The notes under the pieces: model-generated
What the model saw: the letters and a program-made list of their open reading frames with translations, nothing else
The model's database searches: none
Told to the model about the DNA's origin: nothing
Position numbers and translations under genes: made by a program
Assembly: GCA_003164495.1 (NCBI GenBank)
Contig: PLTN01000189.1
Span: 6,445 to 38,492, forward strand
DNA from: Vulcanimicrobiota bacterium
GTDB lineage: Bacteria; Vulcanimicrobiota; Vulcanimicrobiia; Vulcanimicrobiales; Vulcanimicrobiaceae
Length of the DNA: 32,048 nucleotides
Direction of reading: 5' to 3'
In this document: piece by piece, positions 23,587 to 31,929 of the stretch
How the letters are laid out: each line of letters begins with the position of its first letter
How positions within the stretch are numbered: the stretch's first letter is position 1

Positions 23587-23615
23587 TTAACTAATGGAGA
23601 ATAGACCCGTAAAAT
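23587..23615 (+). promoter_or_regulatory. sigma-70-like promoter for IclR regulator 2
   Basis: TTAACT at 23587-23592 and TAAAAT at 23610-23615 are separated by 17 bases, matching four and five of six consensus positions. Transcription would start near 23622, giving a leader of about 24 bases that contains GGGAG before the TTG start. The element lies in the 77-base divergent region with the VanA-like operon, where autoregulation would be natural. Confidence 0.5.
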
Positions 23616-23645
23616 AGAAAACCCCTTTTCCGGGAGAACTCCGCC

Positions 23646-24419
23646 TTGGCACTACCCCGCGGCATCCAGTCGATCGAAGTCGGACACCGTCTGCTTCGAG
23701 CGCTTCAAGAAGCACCCGGAGCCATGTCGCTCAAGGACCTGGCACTGCGTGCGAAAATGAGCCCGTCCAGAGCGCACTACTACCTGACGAGCTTCGTTCG
23801 CGTGGGTCTCGTGGCGCAAACCGGTCCGGGTGCGAACTACGATCTCGGGCCGGAAGCGTTGCGCCTCGGGCTCGCCGCGCTTGCGCATCTCGATATCTTG
23901 AATATTGCCCGCGAGGCGATGTTCGAAATCCGGGACGCGACGGGTGAAGCCGTCTTCCTTTCGGTGTGGGGAAATCGTGGGCCGACGATCGTGCACCGGC
24001 TCGAGGGCTTCCATTTGTCGCCGCTATCGATACGTGTGGGCTCCGTGCTCGATCCGCTTTCTGCAACCGGCCGTGCGATCTTATCGACCTTATCCGACAC
24101 GCTCGTGCGCGAAATGATCGCCCCCATACTCGCGGAGGCGAAGCCGGACGATCTGGGGTACGGCACCGCCATCGATGACGCCATTGCCCTCGTGGCGGAA
24201 GCGCGCCGCGATGGTTTCGCACGCGGGCACCGGACCGTGGCCGCCGAATCCGGCTTCGTCGGGCTCGCCGCGCCCATCGTCACCTTTGAAAACTCGGTTC
24301 AGGCGGCGCTTACCATCAACGGGGATGCGAAAACGCTCGACATGAAGCGCTCCGGGCGCAACGTCACCGCATTGCTTGCGGCAACGAAGCGCATTGCCAC
24401 GCTCACGGGCGCCCCGTGA
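23646..24419 (+). CDS. IclR-family transcriptional regulator 2
   Basis: The 257-residue protein starts at TTG 23646 with GGGAG nine bases upstream. The N-terminal winged helix is QSIEVGHRLLRALQEAPGAM, then LKDLALRAKMSPSRAHYYLT, then VRVGLVAQTGPGANYDLGPE. The C-terminal ligand domain runs from about residue 80: FEIRDATGEAVFLSVWG, PLSATGRAILSTL, GFARGHRTVAAESGFVGLAA. It is a complete, conventional IclR protein and more canonical than regulator 1. Divergent position from the VanA-like/fdhA operon makes it the likely regulator of O-demethylation, probably with an aromatic acid as effector. It ends five bases from the convergent housekeeping operon, marking the edge of the catabolic block. Confidence 0.92.
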   Translation: MALPRGIQSIEVGHRLLRALQEAPGAMSLKDLALRAKMSPSRAHYYLTSFVRVGLVAQTGPGANYDLGPEALRLGLAALAHLDILNIAREAMFEIRDATGEAVFLSVWGNRGPTIVHRLEGFHLSPLSIRVGSVLDPLSATGRAILSTLSDTLVREMIAPILAEAKPDDLGYGTAIDDAIALVAEARRDGFARGHRTVAAESGFVGLAAPIVTFENSVQAALTINGDAKTLDMKRSGRNVTALLAATKRIATLTGAP

Positions 24420-24424
24420 CGGAA

Positions 24425-25003
24425 CTACACTGATTCGAGCTGCGCCGTCTCGGCGTCGATCGGATCGGCCTGGGCGTCGAACGCCGCACGCTTCGATTTT
24501 GCGGCGGCTTCCGCGAGCGGCTGCGACGCCGGCGCCGGAGCCGCTTGAATCGCGGCGGCCGTGCGCGCGAGCGTGAGCTGATCGATGCCCTTCTTCACCG
24601 AGCCGAGCGCCGTCGTGAGACGGTTATCGAGATCGACGAGCACTTGCGCCGCGTAGGCATCCGCGCCTTCGCGAATGCGTTGCGCGCGCACTTCGGCTTC
24701 GCGCAGCACCGTCTCCGCGGTAATGCGTGCGCGGTTGACGATCTCATGATCGTCGACCATCGCGGCATGTGCTTCCGACGCATCGCTGACGATCGCTTGG
24801 GCGCGTTCCTGCGCCTCGCGCAGCACGCGGTCTTTGTCCTTCGCGATGAGCTTGGCTTGACCGACCTCGGCCGGCAGCGTCGAGCGGATCTTCTCGATGA
24901 ACTCGAAGAGCCGCTCCTCGGAAAGCACGCGCCGCTTGAGCGGCAACACCGTGCCCTGACGCACGTAGGCCTCGAGTTTGTCCAACACGCGATAGATGCT
25001 CAC
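24425..25003 (-). CDS. SepIVA/DivIVA-like coiled-coil protein
   Basis: The 192-residue protein begins at GTG 25003, which overlaps the coaD stop (GTGA). It starts MSIYRVLDKLEAYVRQG, then EERLFEFIEKIRSTLPAEVG, a long charged coiled coil (about 55-125: KDRVLREAQERAQAIVSDAS and onward) and VLVDLDNRLTTALGSVKKGI. An Ala/Pro-rich tail follows. This order, and the segment lining up with a short N-terminal helix, LPAEV and a C-terminal RLTTALGSVKKG, resembles mycobacterial SepIVA, a divisome protein related to DivIVA. V-type ATPase subunit H-like annotations are an alternative. Genes of this type are often found beside coaD and rsmD. A role in envelope growth or division is inferred from family and position. 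Confidence 0.7.
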   Translation of the reverse strand: MSIYRVLDKLEAYVRQGTVLPLKRRVLSEERLFEFIEKIRSTLPAEVGQAKLIAKDKDRVLREAQERAQAIVSDASEAHAAMVDDHEIVNRARITAETVLREAEVRAQRIREGADAYAAQVLVDLDNRLTTALGSVKKGIDQLTLARTAAAIQAAPAPASQPLAEAAAKSKRAAFDAQADPIDAETAQLESV

Positions 25004-25539
25004 GATGGGTGTTTCTCCTCGGATGGTTCGGTGGATCGCTGGGAAGCGCGCTTGGCGCGCATCACGTGAAGTACGGCTTCAGGAACGTACGGATCGATCT
25101 CCCCGCCGAGGGAGAACACTTCTTTGACCAGGCTCGATGAGACGAACGAATACATCGGGTCGCTCGGCACGAACATCGTATCGATGCCGCTCAGCGAGCG
25201 GTTCATCAGTGCGGTCGACATCTCGTTTTCGAAATCGGAGACGACGCGCAAGCCCTTGACGATCACGCCCGCGCCGGTGGCCTTCGCGAAATCGGCCAGC
25301 AAGCCGCGGAAATCCCGCACTTCGATGTTCGTGAGATGCTTCGTCGCGGCGACGATCATTTGCTTTCGTTCTTCGAGCGTGAAGAGCGGTTCGCGCTTCT
25401 GCGGGTTGACGACAACCGCGACCAGCACGCGCGGAAATATCGCCGCGGCACGCTCGATCACGTCGAGATGGCCGAGCGTCAGCGGATCGAACGAACCGGG
25501 GTAGATCGCGCTCGGCGAGGTGTGCGTTTTCCCGTTCAT
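25000..25539 (-). CDS. coaD: phosphopantetheine adenylyltransferase
   Basis: The 179-residue protein has the CoaD nucleotidyltransferase signature: AIYPGSFDPLTLGHLDVIER (T/HxGH motif), VVNPQKREPLFTLEERKQM, VRDFRGLLADFAKATGAGVI, KGLRVVSDFENEMSTALMNR, and MYSFVSSSLVKEVFSLGGEI with the SSS-x-(V/L)-(R/K)-E motif. It transfers AMP from ATP to 4'-phosphopantetheine in coenzyme A synthesis. The length is slightly above the usual 160 because of a tail ending SQRSTEPSEEKHPS. Its ATG overlaps the rsmD stop (ATGA), the common rsmD-coaD arrangement. Confidence 0.97.
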   Translation of the reverse strand: MNGKTHTSPSAIYPGSFDPLTLGHLDVIERAAAIFPRVLVAVVVNPQKREPLFTLEERKQMIVAATKHLTNIEVRDFRGLLADFAKATGAGVIVKGLRVVSDFENEMSTALMNRSLSGIDTMFVPSDPMYSFVSSSLVKEVFSLGGEIDPYVPEAVLHVMRAKRASQRSTEPSEEKHPS

Positions 25540-26090
25540 GCCGGTTCCGGTCGCAGGAAGGCGAGGGACACCTCGCCGTACGCCGCCTCACGTTGCACGG
25601 CGAACGCCGGATCGACCGGTGCCGGTTCACGCGAGCTGTGCTCGTAGACGACGAGCGAGCGTTCGTCGATCGCGCCGCGCTCGCGCAAGGCGGCAAACGC
25701 CGTCGCCGGATACGGTTGCGCGTAGGGCGGGTCGGCGAAGACCAGATCGTACCGGCCCGCCACCATGCGAGCGGCGCGATCCGCCGGCATCGCGAGCACC
25801 GTGGTGCGGTCGGCGAGGCCCAAGGCTTGCGCCGTGCCGCGCAACGCGTCGGCCGTGGGCCGATGCTGCTCGACAAACGTCGCGTGCGCCGCGCCGCGAG
25901 AGAGGGCCTCGAAACCGAGTGCGCCGGTGCCGGCAAAGAGGTCGAGCACGTTGGCGTTCGCGACCCGATCGGCGAGGATCGAGAACAACGCCTCCTTGAC
26001 GCGGGCGGGAGTGGGGCGGACCGCGCGTCCGGACGGTGTCCTCACGCTTCTGCTACGAAGCGTCCCTCCGGTGAGTCTCAGCGTACCCAT
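25536..26090 (-). CDS. rsmD: 16S rRNA (guanine(966)-N2)-methyltransferase
   Basis: The 184-residue protein has the conserved RsmD N-terminus LRLTGGTLRSRSV and RPTPARVKEALFSIL. The SAM-binding motif is VLDLFAGTGALGFEALSRGA, and the catalytic motif is DLVFADPPY. It methylates G966 of 16S rRNA during 30S maturation. It lies 31 bases after the HAD gene and overlaps coaD by four bases, so the two are translationally coupled. Start ATG 26090 is the natural one, beginning the conserved first strand; no strong ribosome binding site is needed if read-through coupling applies. Confidence 0.96.
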   Translation of the reverse strand: MGTLRLTGGTLRSRSVRTPSGRAVRPTPARVKEALFSILADRVANANVLDLFAGTGALGFEALSRGAAHATFVEQHRPTADALRGTAQALGLADRTTVLAMPADRAARMVAGRYDLVFADPPYAQPYPATAFAALRERGAIDERSLVVYEHSSREPAPVDPAFAVQREAAYGEVSLAFLRPEPA

Positions 26091-26121
26091 TTGGATGGAC
26101 CGTTATCTTCGCCATAATGTC

Positions 26122-26823
26122 TCACGCACCTCGAACGAGGGCGGGCAGCGCGTCGAGATGTTCGATCTGCGCGGTCGGCTCCGTCAGCTCCGCCGGGTAT
26201 GTCTCGCCGTCGCGATTCAGCCACACGGCACGCAAACCGTATGCGCGCGCGCCGTCGATGTCGGCAACCGGATTGTCGCCCACGTACCAGAGCTCCGCGG
26301 GCTCGACGCCGAGCGCCTCTTCGAGCTGCCGGAACGCTTCCGCCGACGGCTTATAAGCGCCGACAAGATCGCTCACCAAGACCGGTCCGGGAAACGCGCC
26401 GAGTGCGTGCTCGATCTTCCGTTCCTGAAGTTCCGACCAGCCGTTGGTCAGGATGGCAACCGGAATTTCCGCGGCGACGAGCGCGCGGATACACTCGATC
26501 GCACCCGGTATGGGCACGACCATTTTCGTCACGAGGTTGTAGCAGATTTGGCGGTAGCGTCCCGCCAGCTGCTCGCCGTCGCGGTCGCCGGGAGGTGCGT
26601 TTTGCAAGAACGTCTGCGCGAACCGCACCATCATCCCGGCCATCGATTCTTGCGCCAGGCGGAACGGCACGAGCAACTGTTCGATCGCCTCGTGCGTTGC
26701 GGCTTGCGTGAGGTCCAGCGGCGCACCGAGATGCTCCGCCAGCACCTCGAAGGCGCGCCGCTCGAGGTGGTTGTCCGTCCCGAGCGTGCGATCGAAGTCG
26801 AAGCCGACGGCGACGTTCTTCAT
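26122..26823 (-). CDS. HAD-superfamily hydrolase (phosphoglycolate phosphatase-like)
   Basis: From ATG 26823 the product is 233 residues with all HAD motifs. Motif I is GFDFDRTLGTDN (Asp nucleophile and Asp+2), motif II is VAILTNGWSE, and motif III lysine is in GAYKPSAEAF. Motif IV is YVGDNPVADIDGARA. A helical cap lies between residues about 20 and 95. It would dephosphorylate a small metabolite; the substrate is not readable, and phosphoglycolate or a pyrimidine nucleotide are common for this subclass. The start overlaps the recG stop (ATGA), so it is coupled to recG. An upstream extension to 27135 is only the recG coding region in another frame. Confidence 0.88.
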   Translation of the reverse strand: MKNVAVGFDFDRTLGTDNHLERRAFEVLAEHLGAPLDLTQAATHEAIEQLLVPFRLAQESMAGMMVRFAQTFLQNAPPGDRDGEQLAGRYRQICYNLVTKMVVPIPGAIECIRALVAAEIPVAILTNGWSELQERKIEHALGAFPGPVLVSDLVGAYKPSAEAFRQLEEALGVEPAELWYVGDNPVADIDGARAYGLRAVWLNRDGETYPAELTEPTAQIEHLDALPALVRGA

Positions 26824-28808
26824 GCGGTCACCAAGAGCGCGCGGGCCGCCGCAACATCGTCGATCAGCGCGCGCAGCGCGAGATGTTCGGGCGCTGCCAG
26901 TTCGGGATCGGCGGACACGATGGCCTCGGCCGAGCCCTTCGCCTGCATGTAGAGCGAGAAGTCGTCGACGATGTTTCCGATCGTGTCGTTCGCGCCGGCC
27001 TGCGTGGTGCCGGCGAGCACGCCGGCCTTGCGCATCCGCAAGTCGGCCTCGGCCACTTCGAACCCGTCGTTCGTCTCGGCCAGCACGTCGAGCCGCTCGA
27101 GAAATTCCGGGTTGCCCGACGTTACGAGCACGCACGTCGACGCGGCCGCACCGCGACCGACGCGGCCGCGCAATTGATGCAGCGTCGCCAGGCCAAACCG
27201 CTCCGCGTCCAAAACCACCATCACGCTCGCATTCGGCACGTCGACGCCTACTTCAATCACGGTCGTTGAAACCAGCACGTCGATCTCGCCAGCCTTAAAC
27301 CTAGCCATGACGGCTTCTTTCTCCTTCGGCGGCATGCGTCCGTGCAACAAGCCGACGCGTAAGTCCGGGAAGACCTCGCGGCCGATGTATTCGGCTTCGG
27401 CGATCGCACTGCTCAGTTCGGTTTCGCCGGCTTCGATCGCCGGCACGACGACGTAGGTTTGGTGCCCGAGCTTCACGTTCTCGCGCACGAAATCGTATAC
27501 GCGCGCCTTGCGGCTATCGCGAATGACAAAGGTCGCAACCGGCGTGCGGCCCGGGGGCAGCTCGTCGATGATCGACACGTCGAGGTCCGCGTACTTCGTC
27601 TGCGCGAGCGTGCGCGGAATCGGGGTCGCGGTCATGTAGAGGGTGTGCGGCGCGAGGCTCTTGGCGCGCAGTTGCGCCCGCTGCTCGACGCCGAAGCGGT
27701 GCTGTTCGTCGATGATCACGAGTCCGAGGCGCGCGAACTCCACGTTTTCGGTGAGCAGCGCGTGCGTCCCGACCGCGAGGCCGGCTGCGCCCGATGCCAG
27801 CCGCTCGCGCGCCGTGCGCCGGTCGCGCACGCCCTGCGAGCCGAAGATCGCCTCGACCGCGATGCCGAACGGCAGCAACAGCGGGGCGAGCTTCTGCGCG
27901 TGCTGTGCGGCCAGGATCTCCGTGGGGGCCATCAGCGCGCTCTGCAGGCCGCCCCAATGCGCGACGACGATTGCGGCGGCCGCGACGAGCGTCTTGCCGC
28001 TGCCGACGTCGCCTTGCAAGAGCCGGTTCATCGGCGCAGTGCGGCGCATGTCGCGCGCGATCTGCTCGATGACGCGCGTCTGCGCGCCGGTCGGCGCGAA
28101 GGGCAACTCGGCCGTGAAGCGCGCGTACCAATCTGCCGGCGGTTCGACCGGCGGCGCACCGCCGGCGGCTTCGCGGCGCGCGCGCTTGAGCGCGGCTGCG
28201 AGCGCGATGCCGAAGAATTCCTCGAACACGATCCGGCCGCGGCCGCGCTCCACGTCGGAGGGATCGCGCGGGGCGTGCACGCCGAACCAGGCCTCGCGCA
28301 GCGGCGGGAAGTCGTGCTTGCGCACGAGCGCCGGCGGCAGCGCGTCCACGCGCGTGGCGATGAGGCGGTCGAGGTTCTTCGCGATGGTGGTGCGGATCGT
28401 GCGCGACGGCAGATCTTTCGTTGCGCCGTAGACCGGCACGATCTCGCCGACGTACGGCTCGTCGCCACGCAGTTCGCGGTGCGCGGTGACGTTGATCTCG
28501 GGCAAGAGGCCGGCCCGCGTGACGCGGCCGCTCACGAAGAGCCGGTCGCCGGCGGCAAAGCGTCCGAAAAGGTGCCGGCGCCCGAAGAATTTCGCCGCGA
28601 TCGTGCCGGTGTCGTCGGAGAGCGTCACGGTGACCAGCGGAAAGCGTCCGGCGCGCTCTTTCACGCCGACGATGCGGCCGACGACGATCGCTTCGCCTTC
28701 GGTCAGCGTCGCGATCGCTTGCGGAACGCGCCAATCGCGGTACGCGCGCGGCAAGTGCGCGAGCAACTGCTCGGGCGTTTCGATCCCGAGTTCGGCAAAC
28801 TTCGCCAC
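26820..28808 (-). CDS. recG: ATP-dependent DNA helicase RecG
   Basis: The protein is at least 662 residues. It has an OB-fold wedge domain (about 30-130), Walker A LLQGDVGSGKTLVA, motif II IIDEQHRFGVEQR, motif III MTATPIPRTLA, motif V VLVSTTVIEVGVDVPNAS, motif VI LHQLRGRVGRG, and the RecG C-terminal TRG region. It reverses stalled forks and branch-migrates junctions. The GTG at 28808 is the first standard start, but the conserved N-terminal stretch LAGLAGVGPSTVAKFAELGI continues upstream in frame to about 28862. The true start may therefore be an unusual codon, such as CTG overlapping the hisIE stop. It sits between hisIE and the HAD gene in one operon. Confidence 0.95.
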   Translation of the reverse strand: MAKFAELGIETPEQLLAHLPRAYRDWRVPQAIATLTEGEAIVVGRIVGVKERAGRFPLVTVTLSDDTGTIAAKFFGRRHLFGRFAAGDRLFVSGRVTRAGLLPEINVTAHRELRGDEPYVGEIVPVYGATKDLPSRTIRTTIAKNLDRLIATRVDALPPALVRKHDFPPLREAWFGVHAPRDPSDVERGRGRIVFEEFFGIALAAALKRARREAAGGAPPVEPPADWYARFTAELPFAPTGAQTRVIEQIARDMRRTAPMNRLLQGDVGSGKTLVAAAAIVVAHWGGLQSALMAPTEILAAQHAQKLAPLLLPFGIAVEAIFGSQGVRDRRTARERLASGAAGLAVGTHALLTENVEFARLGLVIIDEQHRFGVEQRAQLRAKSLAPHTLYMTATPIPRTLAQTKYADLDVSIIDELPPGRTPVATFVIRDSRKARVYDFVRENVKLGHQTYVVVPAIEAGETELSSAIAEAEYIGREVFPDLRVGLLHGRMPPKEKEAVMARFKAGEIDVLVSTTVIEVGVDVPNASVMVVLDAERFGLATLHQLRGRVGRGAAASTCVLVTSGNPEFLERLDVLAETNDGFEVAEADLRMRKAGVLAGTTQAGANDTIGNIVDDFSLYMQAKGSAEAIVSADPELAAPEHLALRALIDDVAAARALLVTA

Positions 28809-28858
28809 CGTCGACGGGCCGACGCCGGCGAGACCTGCGAGTGAGTGCTTGTCGACGG

Positions 28859-29506
28859 TCAGCCCGCAGCGCGCCGCGCGAGTTCGTCGCCGATCTCGTC
28901 GAGCGTCACTTTACGCGCGGTCAGCAACACCAGCGAGTGATAGAGCAAATCGCTCATCTCCCATATGAGTTCGGCGCGATCTTCGTTCTTTGCGGCGATC
29001 ACGACTTCGGTCGCTTCTTCGCCGATCTTTTTGGCGATGCGATCGACGCCGCCCTCGAAGAGCTTCGCGGTGTAACTGCCTTCGGGCGGGTTCGTGTGCC
29101 GGTCGGCGATCGTGCTCGCAAGCGCCAGCATGGCCTCGGCGAAATGCGCGCCGTTGGGCGTCGCCTCGGCGCCGTCGATCGGCACGACTTCACTGAAGCA
29201 CGTCGGAGCGCCGGTATGACATGCCGGCCCGTCGGGAATCACCTGATAGAGCAACGCATCGTTATCGCAATCGATCGCCACGGCTACGACCCGCTGGGTG
29301 TTCCCCGACGTCGCGCCTTTGTTCCAGAGTTCGGCCCGCGAACGGCTGTAGAGCCACGTGGACTTCGTGGCGAACGTTTTTTCCAGCGCCTCGCGATTGG
29401 CGTACGCGAGCGTCAGCACGGCGTTCGTGCGCGCATCGACGATCACGACCGGCGCGAGCCCGTCGCCGTTCCATTTCACAGTTGCGAGCAGGGCAGAGGC
29501 TTCCAT
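28859..29506 (-). CDS. hisIE: bifunctional phosphoribosyl-AMP cyclohydrolase / phosphoribosyl-ATP pyrophosphatase
   Basis: The 215-residue fusion has an N-terminal HisI domain (about 1-118) with TLAYANREALEKT, LYSRSRAELWNKGATSGNTQ and the metal site DCDNDALLYQV plus GPACHTG. A C-terminal HisE domain (about 122-212) has SYTAKLFEGGVDRIAKKIGE, EATEVVIAAKN and WEMSDLLYH. It carries out steps two and three of histidine synthesis. ATG 29506 directly abuts the hisF stop (TAG then ATG). The length is normal for the fused form. Confidence 0.97.
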   Translation of the reverse strand: MEASALLATVKWNGDGLAPVVIVDARTNAVLTLAYANREALEKTFATKSTWLYSRSRAELWNKGATSGNTQRVVAVAIDCDNDALLYQVIPDGPACHTGAPTCFSEVVPIDGAEATPNGAHFAEAMLALASTIADRHTNPPEGSYTAKLFEGGVDRIAKKIGEEATEVVIAAKNEDRAELIWEMSDLLYHSLVLLTARKVTLDEIGDELARRAAG

Positions 29507-30277
29507 CTAAACGGCCACCGCTTCCAAACGCACCGGAATGTGGTGCGCGGCGAGTTCGCGCTTCACGTCCATGATGGCGAGCTCGCCGTAATGGAAGAGC
29601 GTCGCCGCGAGCGCCGCGTCGCTGCCGGCCTGTTCGAACACGTCGACGAAGTGCGCCAGCTCGCCGGCACCGCCCGAGGCGATGATCGGCAGGTTGACGG
29701 CGGCACGCATCGCGCGCAGCAGCGGCAGATCGAAACCCGCCTTCGTGCCGTCACGATCGATGCTGGTCACGAGCAATTCGCCCGCGCCGCGCCGCTCGGC
29801 TTCTTGCGCCCACGAGATCGCGTCGCGCCCGGTCGGCGTGCGGCCGCCGTCGACGACGACTTCGAAATCGCCGTTGACCGTGCGCACGTCGATCGCCACG
29901 ACGACGCACTGCGCGCCGAAGCGCCGCGCGGCCTCATCGATCAGATCCGGATTGCGCAGCGCCGCCGAGTTCACGCTGACCTTATCGCAGCCCGCGCGCA
30001 GCAGGTCGTTCATGTCCTCGACGGTCTTCACGCCGCCGCCGACGGCGAACGGGATCGTCAACTCGGCCGCCACGGCACGCACCACGGCCAGGGTCGCCTT
30101 GCGCCCCTCGACGGTCGCCGTAATGTCGAGGAACACCAGCTCGTCGGCACCTTCATGCTCGTAGCGGCGGGCGAGCGCAACCGGGTCGCCGGCATCGGCG
30201 AGTTCGACGAACCGGACGCCTTTGACGACGCGGCCTTCTTTGATATCGAGACAGGGGACGATCCGGCGGACGAGCAT
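29507..30277 (-). CDS. hisF: imidazole glycerol phosphate synthase, cyclase subunit
   Basis: The 256-residue TIM barrel begins [20 protein letters not shown] with catalytic Asp11. It continues with [46 protein letters not shown] (second catalytic Asp), [17 protein letters not shown] and [14 protein letters not shown]. With HisH it forms imidazole glycerol phosphate and AICAR. ATG 30277 is chosen by family alignment and AAAGAAAG upstream; the open frame to 30343 is spurious. It lies ten bases after the SpoIIE gene stop and touches hisIE. HisH is not in the window. Confidence 0.97.
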   Translation of the reverse strand: MLVRRIVPCLDIKEGRVVKGVRFVELADAGDPVALARRYEHEGADELVFLDITATVEGRKATLAVVRAVAAELTIPFAVGGGVKTVEDMNDLLRAGCDKVSVNSAALRNPDLIDEAARRFGAQCVVVAIDVRTVNGDFEVVVDGGRTPTGRDAISWAQEAERRGAGELLVTSIDRDGTKAGFDLPLLRAMRAAVNLPIIASGGAGELAHFVDVFEQAGSDAALAATLFHYGELAIMDVKRELAAHHIPVRLEAVAV

Positions 30278-30287
30278 GGGTCTTTCT

Positions 30288-31670
30288 TTAGCGCAACGGT
30301 GCGGCTTCCATGGTGGAGAACCCGGTATCGGTGCCATCCTCATGCGCGAGGACGGTCATTGCGAGAATCGCCAGGTCGTCGGCGATCGACCCGCCGTAAC
30401 GCCGCTCGGCCTCGTCCAGCAAGACCTCGCAGATCCCTTGGGCATCGAGCGGCGCCGCAGCCAACAAAGCCGAGACACCCTCGTCGCCCAGAAAGGTTCC
30501 GTCCGCGCCGCGCGCCTCGCTCAGCCCGTCGGTCGCCAACACGACGGTCGAGCCGACCGGCAGATCGACCGTTCCAACGCCGAAGGTGCTGTCGGGACCG
30601 AGACCCACGATCGGGCCGGTCGGCGGAAGCTGCTCCACCGTGGTGCCGCGCCGCACGAACGCGGTCGAGTGCCCGGCACCGACGTAGCGCAGCGTGTGTG
30701 TACGGGCATTGAACCGGCCGAGAAAGAGCACGACGAAGATGCCCGGGTCGTCGAACGTATCGAGGAACAGCCGGTTGAAGCGTTCGACGACGACGCCCGG
30801 GTCGTCGCGCTCCGCCGCGAGCGCACGCAGGGCGTACTGCACGAACGCCGCGTGACGCGCAGCTTGGATCCCCTTGCCGCTGGCGTCGGCGATCAAAAAC
30901 CAGCCCGTCTCCGCGCTGTCGCGCCAGGTATCGATGAGATCGCCGCCCACCAGCGCCTCGGCCGTCGCCGACGCGTAGACGTAACCGATCTCCGTGCGCG
31001 GCAGGCGCGTTCCACCCACGCGCAATGTTTGCTGTAAGGCGCCGACGAGCGAGCGTTCGCGTTCCAACCGCTGCTCTGCCGTTGCGCGGGCGAGCCCGAG
31101 AATCACGGCCGCGAGCGCGAACAGGGCAACGATTGCGGCGCTGACTCCGACCGTGAGGTTGATCGTCCGCCGTAACTGCGCTTCTTGCCGTAAAGTCGCG
31201 ATCGCCAGCGTGTCGCGCAATTGCTGCGAGGCTGCGCGCAGTTGATCGGTCAGCAGTTTCCCATACGTTTGAATCGCCAGCGCGTCGCGTCGTCCCGGGT
31301 CGCGCAACAACGGAACCGCGACCTGCCGTTCCCAACGGTCGTGGGTTTGCTTGATATCGCGAACGACCGGCACGGCCTCGAGGACCCCGGCCGCCGTGAC
31401 GAGCTTGACGAGACCGTCGACGGCCTGGTCGAACTGCGGGTTCGGCGGACCGTCCGGGTCGAGAAAATACCGGTCGCGGGTTGAGACGTAGCCGCGCAGC
31501 CCCGTTTCCTCGGAGAGCTGCTCGCGAAAGATCGCGTCTACGCCCTCGCGGGCGGCTGCGAGGCGGACTTGTGCGCTGGACTCGGCATCCAACTGTCGCA
31601 CGCCCAAAACGGGTCCGACAACTGCGACGGCCACGAAGGCCGCCAGCAGGAGCAGGATTGGAGGCGACAC
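30288..31670 (-). CDS. CHASE3-like sensor / SpoIIE-type (PP2C) serine phosphatase
   Basis: From GTG 31670 the product is 460 residues. It has TM1 at about 5-23 ([18 protein letters not shown]), a periplasmic CHASE3-like domain with [20 protein letters not shown], and TM2 at about 171-194. A short linker leads to a SpoIIE phosphatase domain from about 205. Metal-binding aspartates are visible in GGDLIDTW (Asp244), LIADASGKG (Asp262) and ADDLAILAM. It would dephosphorylate a serine, typically on an anti-sigma-factor antagonist, in response to an outside signal. The start is awkward: the only start giving a full TM1 lies in the 3' end of tRNA-Cys. The longer frame to 31772 covers both tRNAs and cannot be coding. 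It precedes hisF by ten bases. Confidence 0.85.
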   Translation of the reverse strand: MSPPILLLLAAFVAVAVVGPVLGVRQLDAESSAQVRLAAAREGVDAIFREQLSEETGLRGYVSTRDRYFLDPDGPPNPQFDQAVDGLVKLVTAAGVLEAVPVVRDIKQTHDRWERQVAVPLLRDPGRRDALAIQTYGKLLTDQLRAASQQLRDTLAIATLRQEAQLRRTINLTVGVSAAIVALFALAAVILGLARATAEQRLERERSLVGALQQTLRVGGTRLPRTEIGYVYASATAEALVGGDLIDTWRDSAETGWFLIADASGKGIQAARHAAFVQYALRALAAERDDPGVVVERFNRLFLDTFDDPGIFVVLFLGRFNARTHTLRYVGAGHSTAFVRRGTTVEQLPPTGPIVGLGPDSTFGVGTVDLPVGSTVVLATDGLSEARGADGTFLGDEGVSALLAAAPLDAQGICEVLLDEAERRYGGSIADDLAILAMTVLAHEDGTDTGFSTMEAAPLR

Positions 31671-31732
31671 CCAGATTCGAACTGGGGATGGAGCTTTTGC
31701 AGAGCTCTGCCTTACCACTTGGCTATGTCGCC
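31659..31732 (-). tRNA. tRNA-Cys (anticodon GCA)
   Basis: Read on the minus strand, the acceptor arms are GGCGACA and TGTCGCC with discriminator T, and CCA is encoded at 31661-31659. The anticodon stem GAGCT/AGCTC encloses loop CTGCAAA with anticodon GCA. The T arm has GTTCGAATC, and the D arm is AGCCAAGTGGTAAGGC. U73 and GCA are the identity elements of tRNA-Cys. It lies five bases after tRNA-Gly. Confidence 0.97.
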
Positions 31733-31737
31733 GATCC

Positions 31738-31811
31738 TGGAGCGGGTGGCGGGAATCGAACCCGCGCGTCAACCTTGGGAAGGTCGCAGGCTGCCATTAC
31801 ATCACACCCGC
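31738..31811 (-). tRNA. tRNA-Gly (anticodon CCC)
   Basis: On the minus strand the acceptor arms are GCGGGTG and CACCCGC with discriminator T, and CCA is encoded at 31740-31738. The anticodon stem CGACC/GGTTG (one G-U pair) encloses TTCCCAA, giving anticodon CCC, which reads GGG. The T loop is GTTCGATTC. It is the first of a two-tRNA transcript with tRNA-Cys. Confidence 0.95.
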
Positions 31812-31929
31812 GTTTCCGGACCAACGTCCAGCGGTTCGCGCGTTTCACTGACGGTCCTTTGCTCGGCTGGATGCCCCGGCCTCCGGCCAGGAGCAGTGGA
31901 AACGGTCAAGTCCTCGAACGAAACGGCCC

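Noticed and set aside
25765-26952. 395-codon plus-strand open frame across rsmD and the HAD gene
   Set aside because: Both minus-strand genes have full catalytic motifs. This frame has none.
27459-28844. 461-codon plus-strand open frame
   Set aside because: It is antisense to recG, whose helicase motifs are complete.
28841-30712. 623-codon plus-strand open frame
   Set aside because: It is antisense to hisIE and hisF and Arg/Asp/Val rich, a typical GC-rich shadow without family features.
31671-31772. Upstream extension of the phosphatase gene
   Set aside because: It covers tRNA-Cys and part of tRNA-Gly, both with complete cloverleaf arms and encoded CCA.
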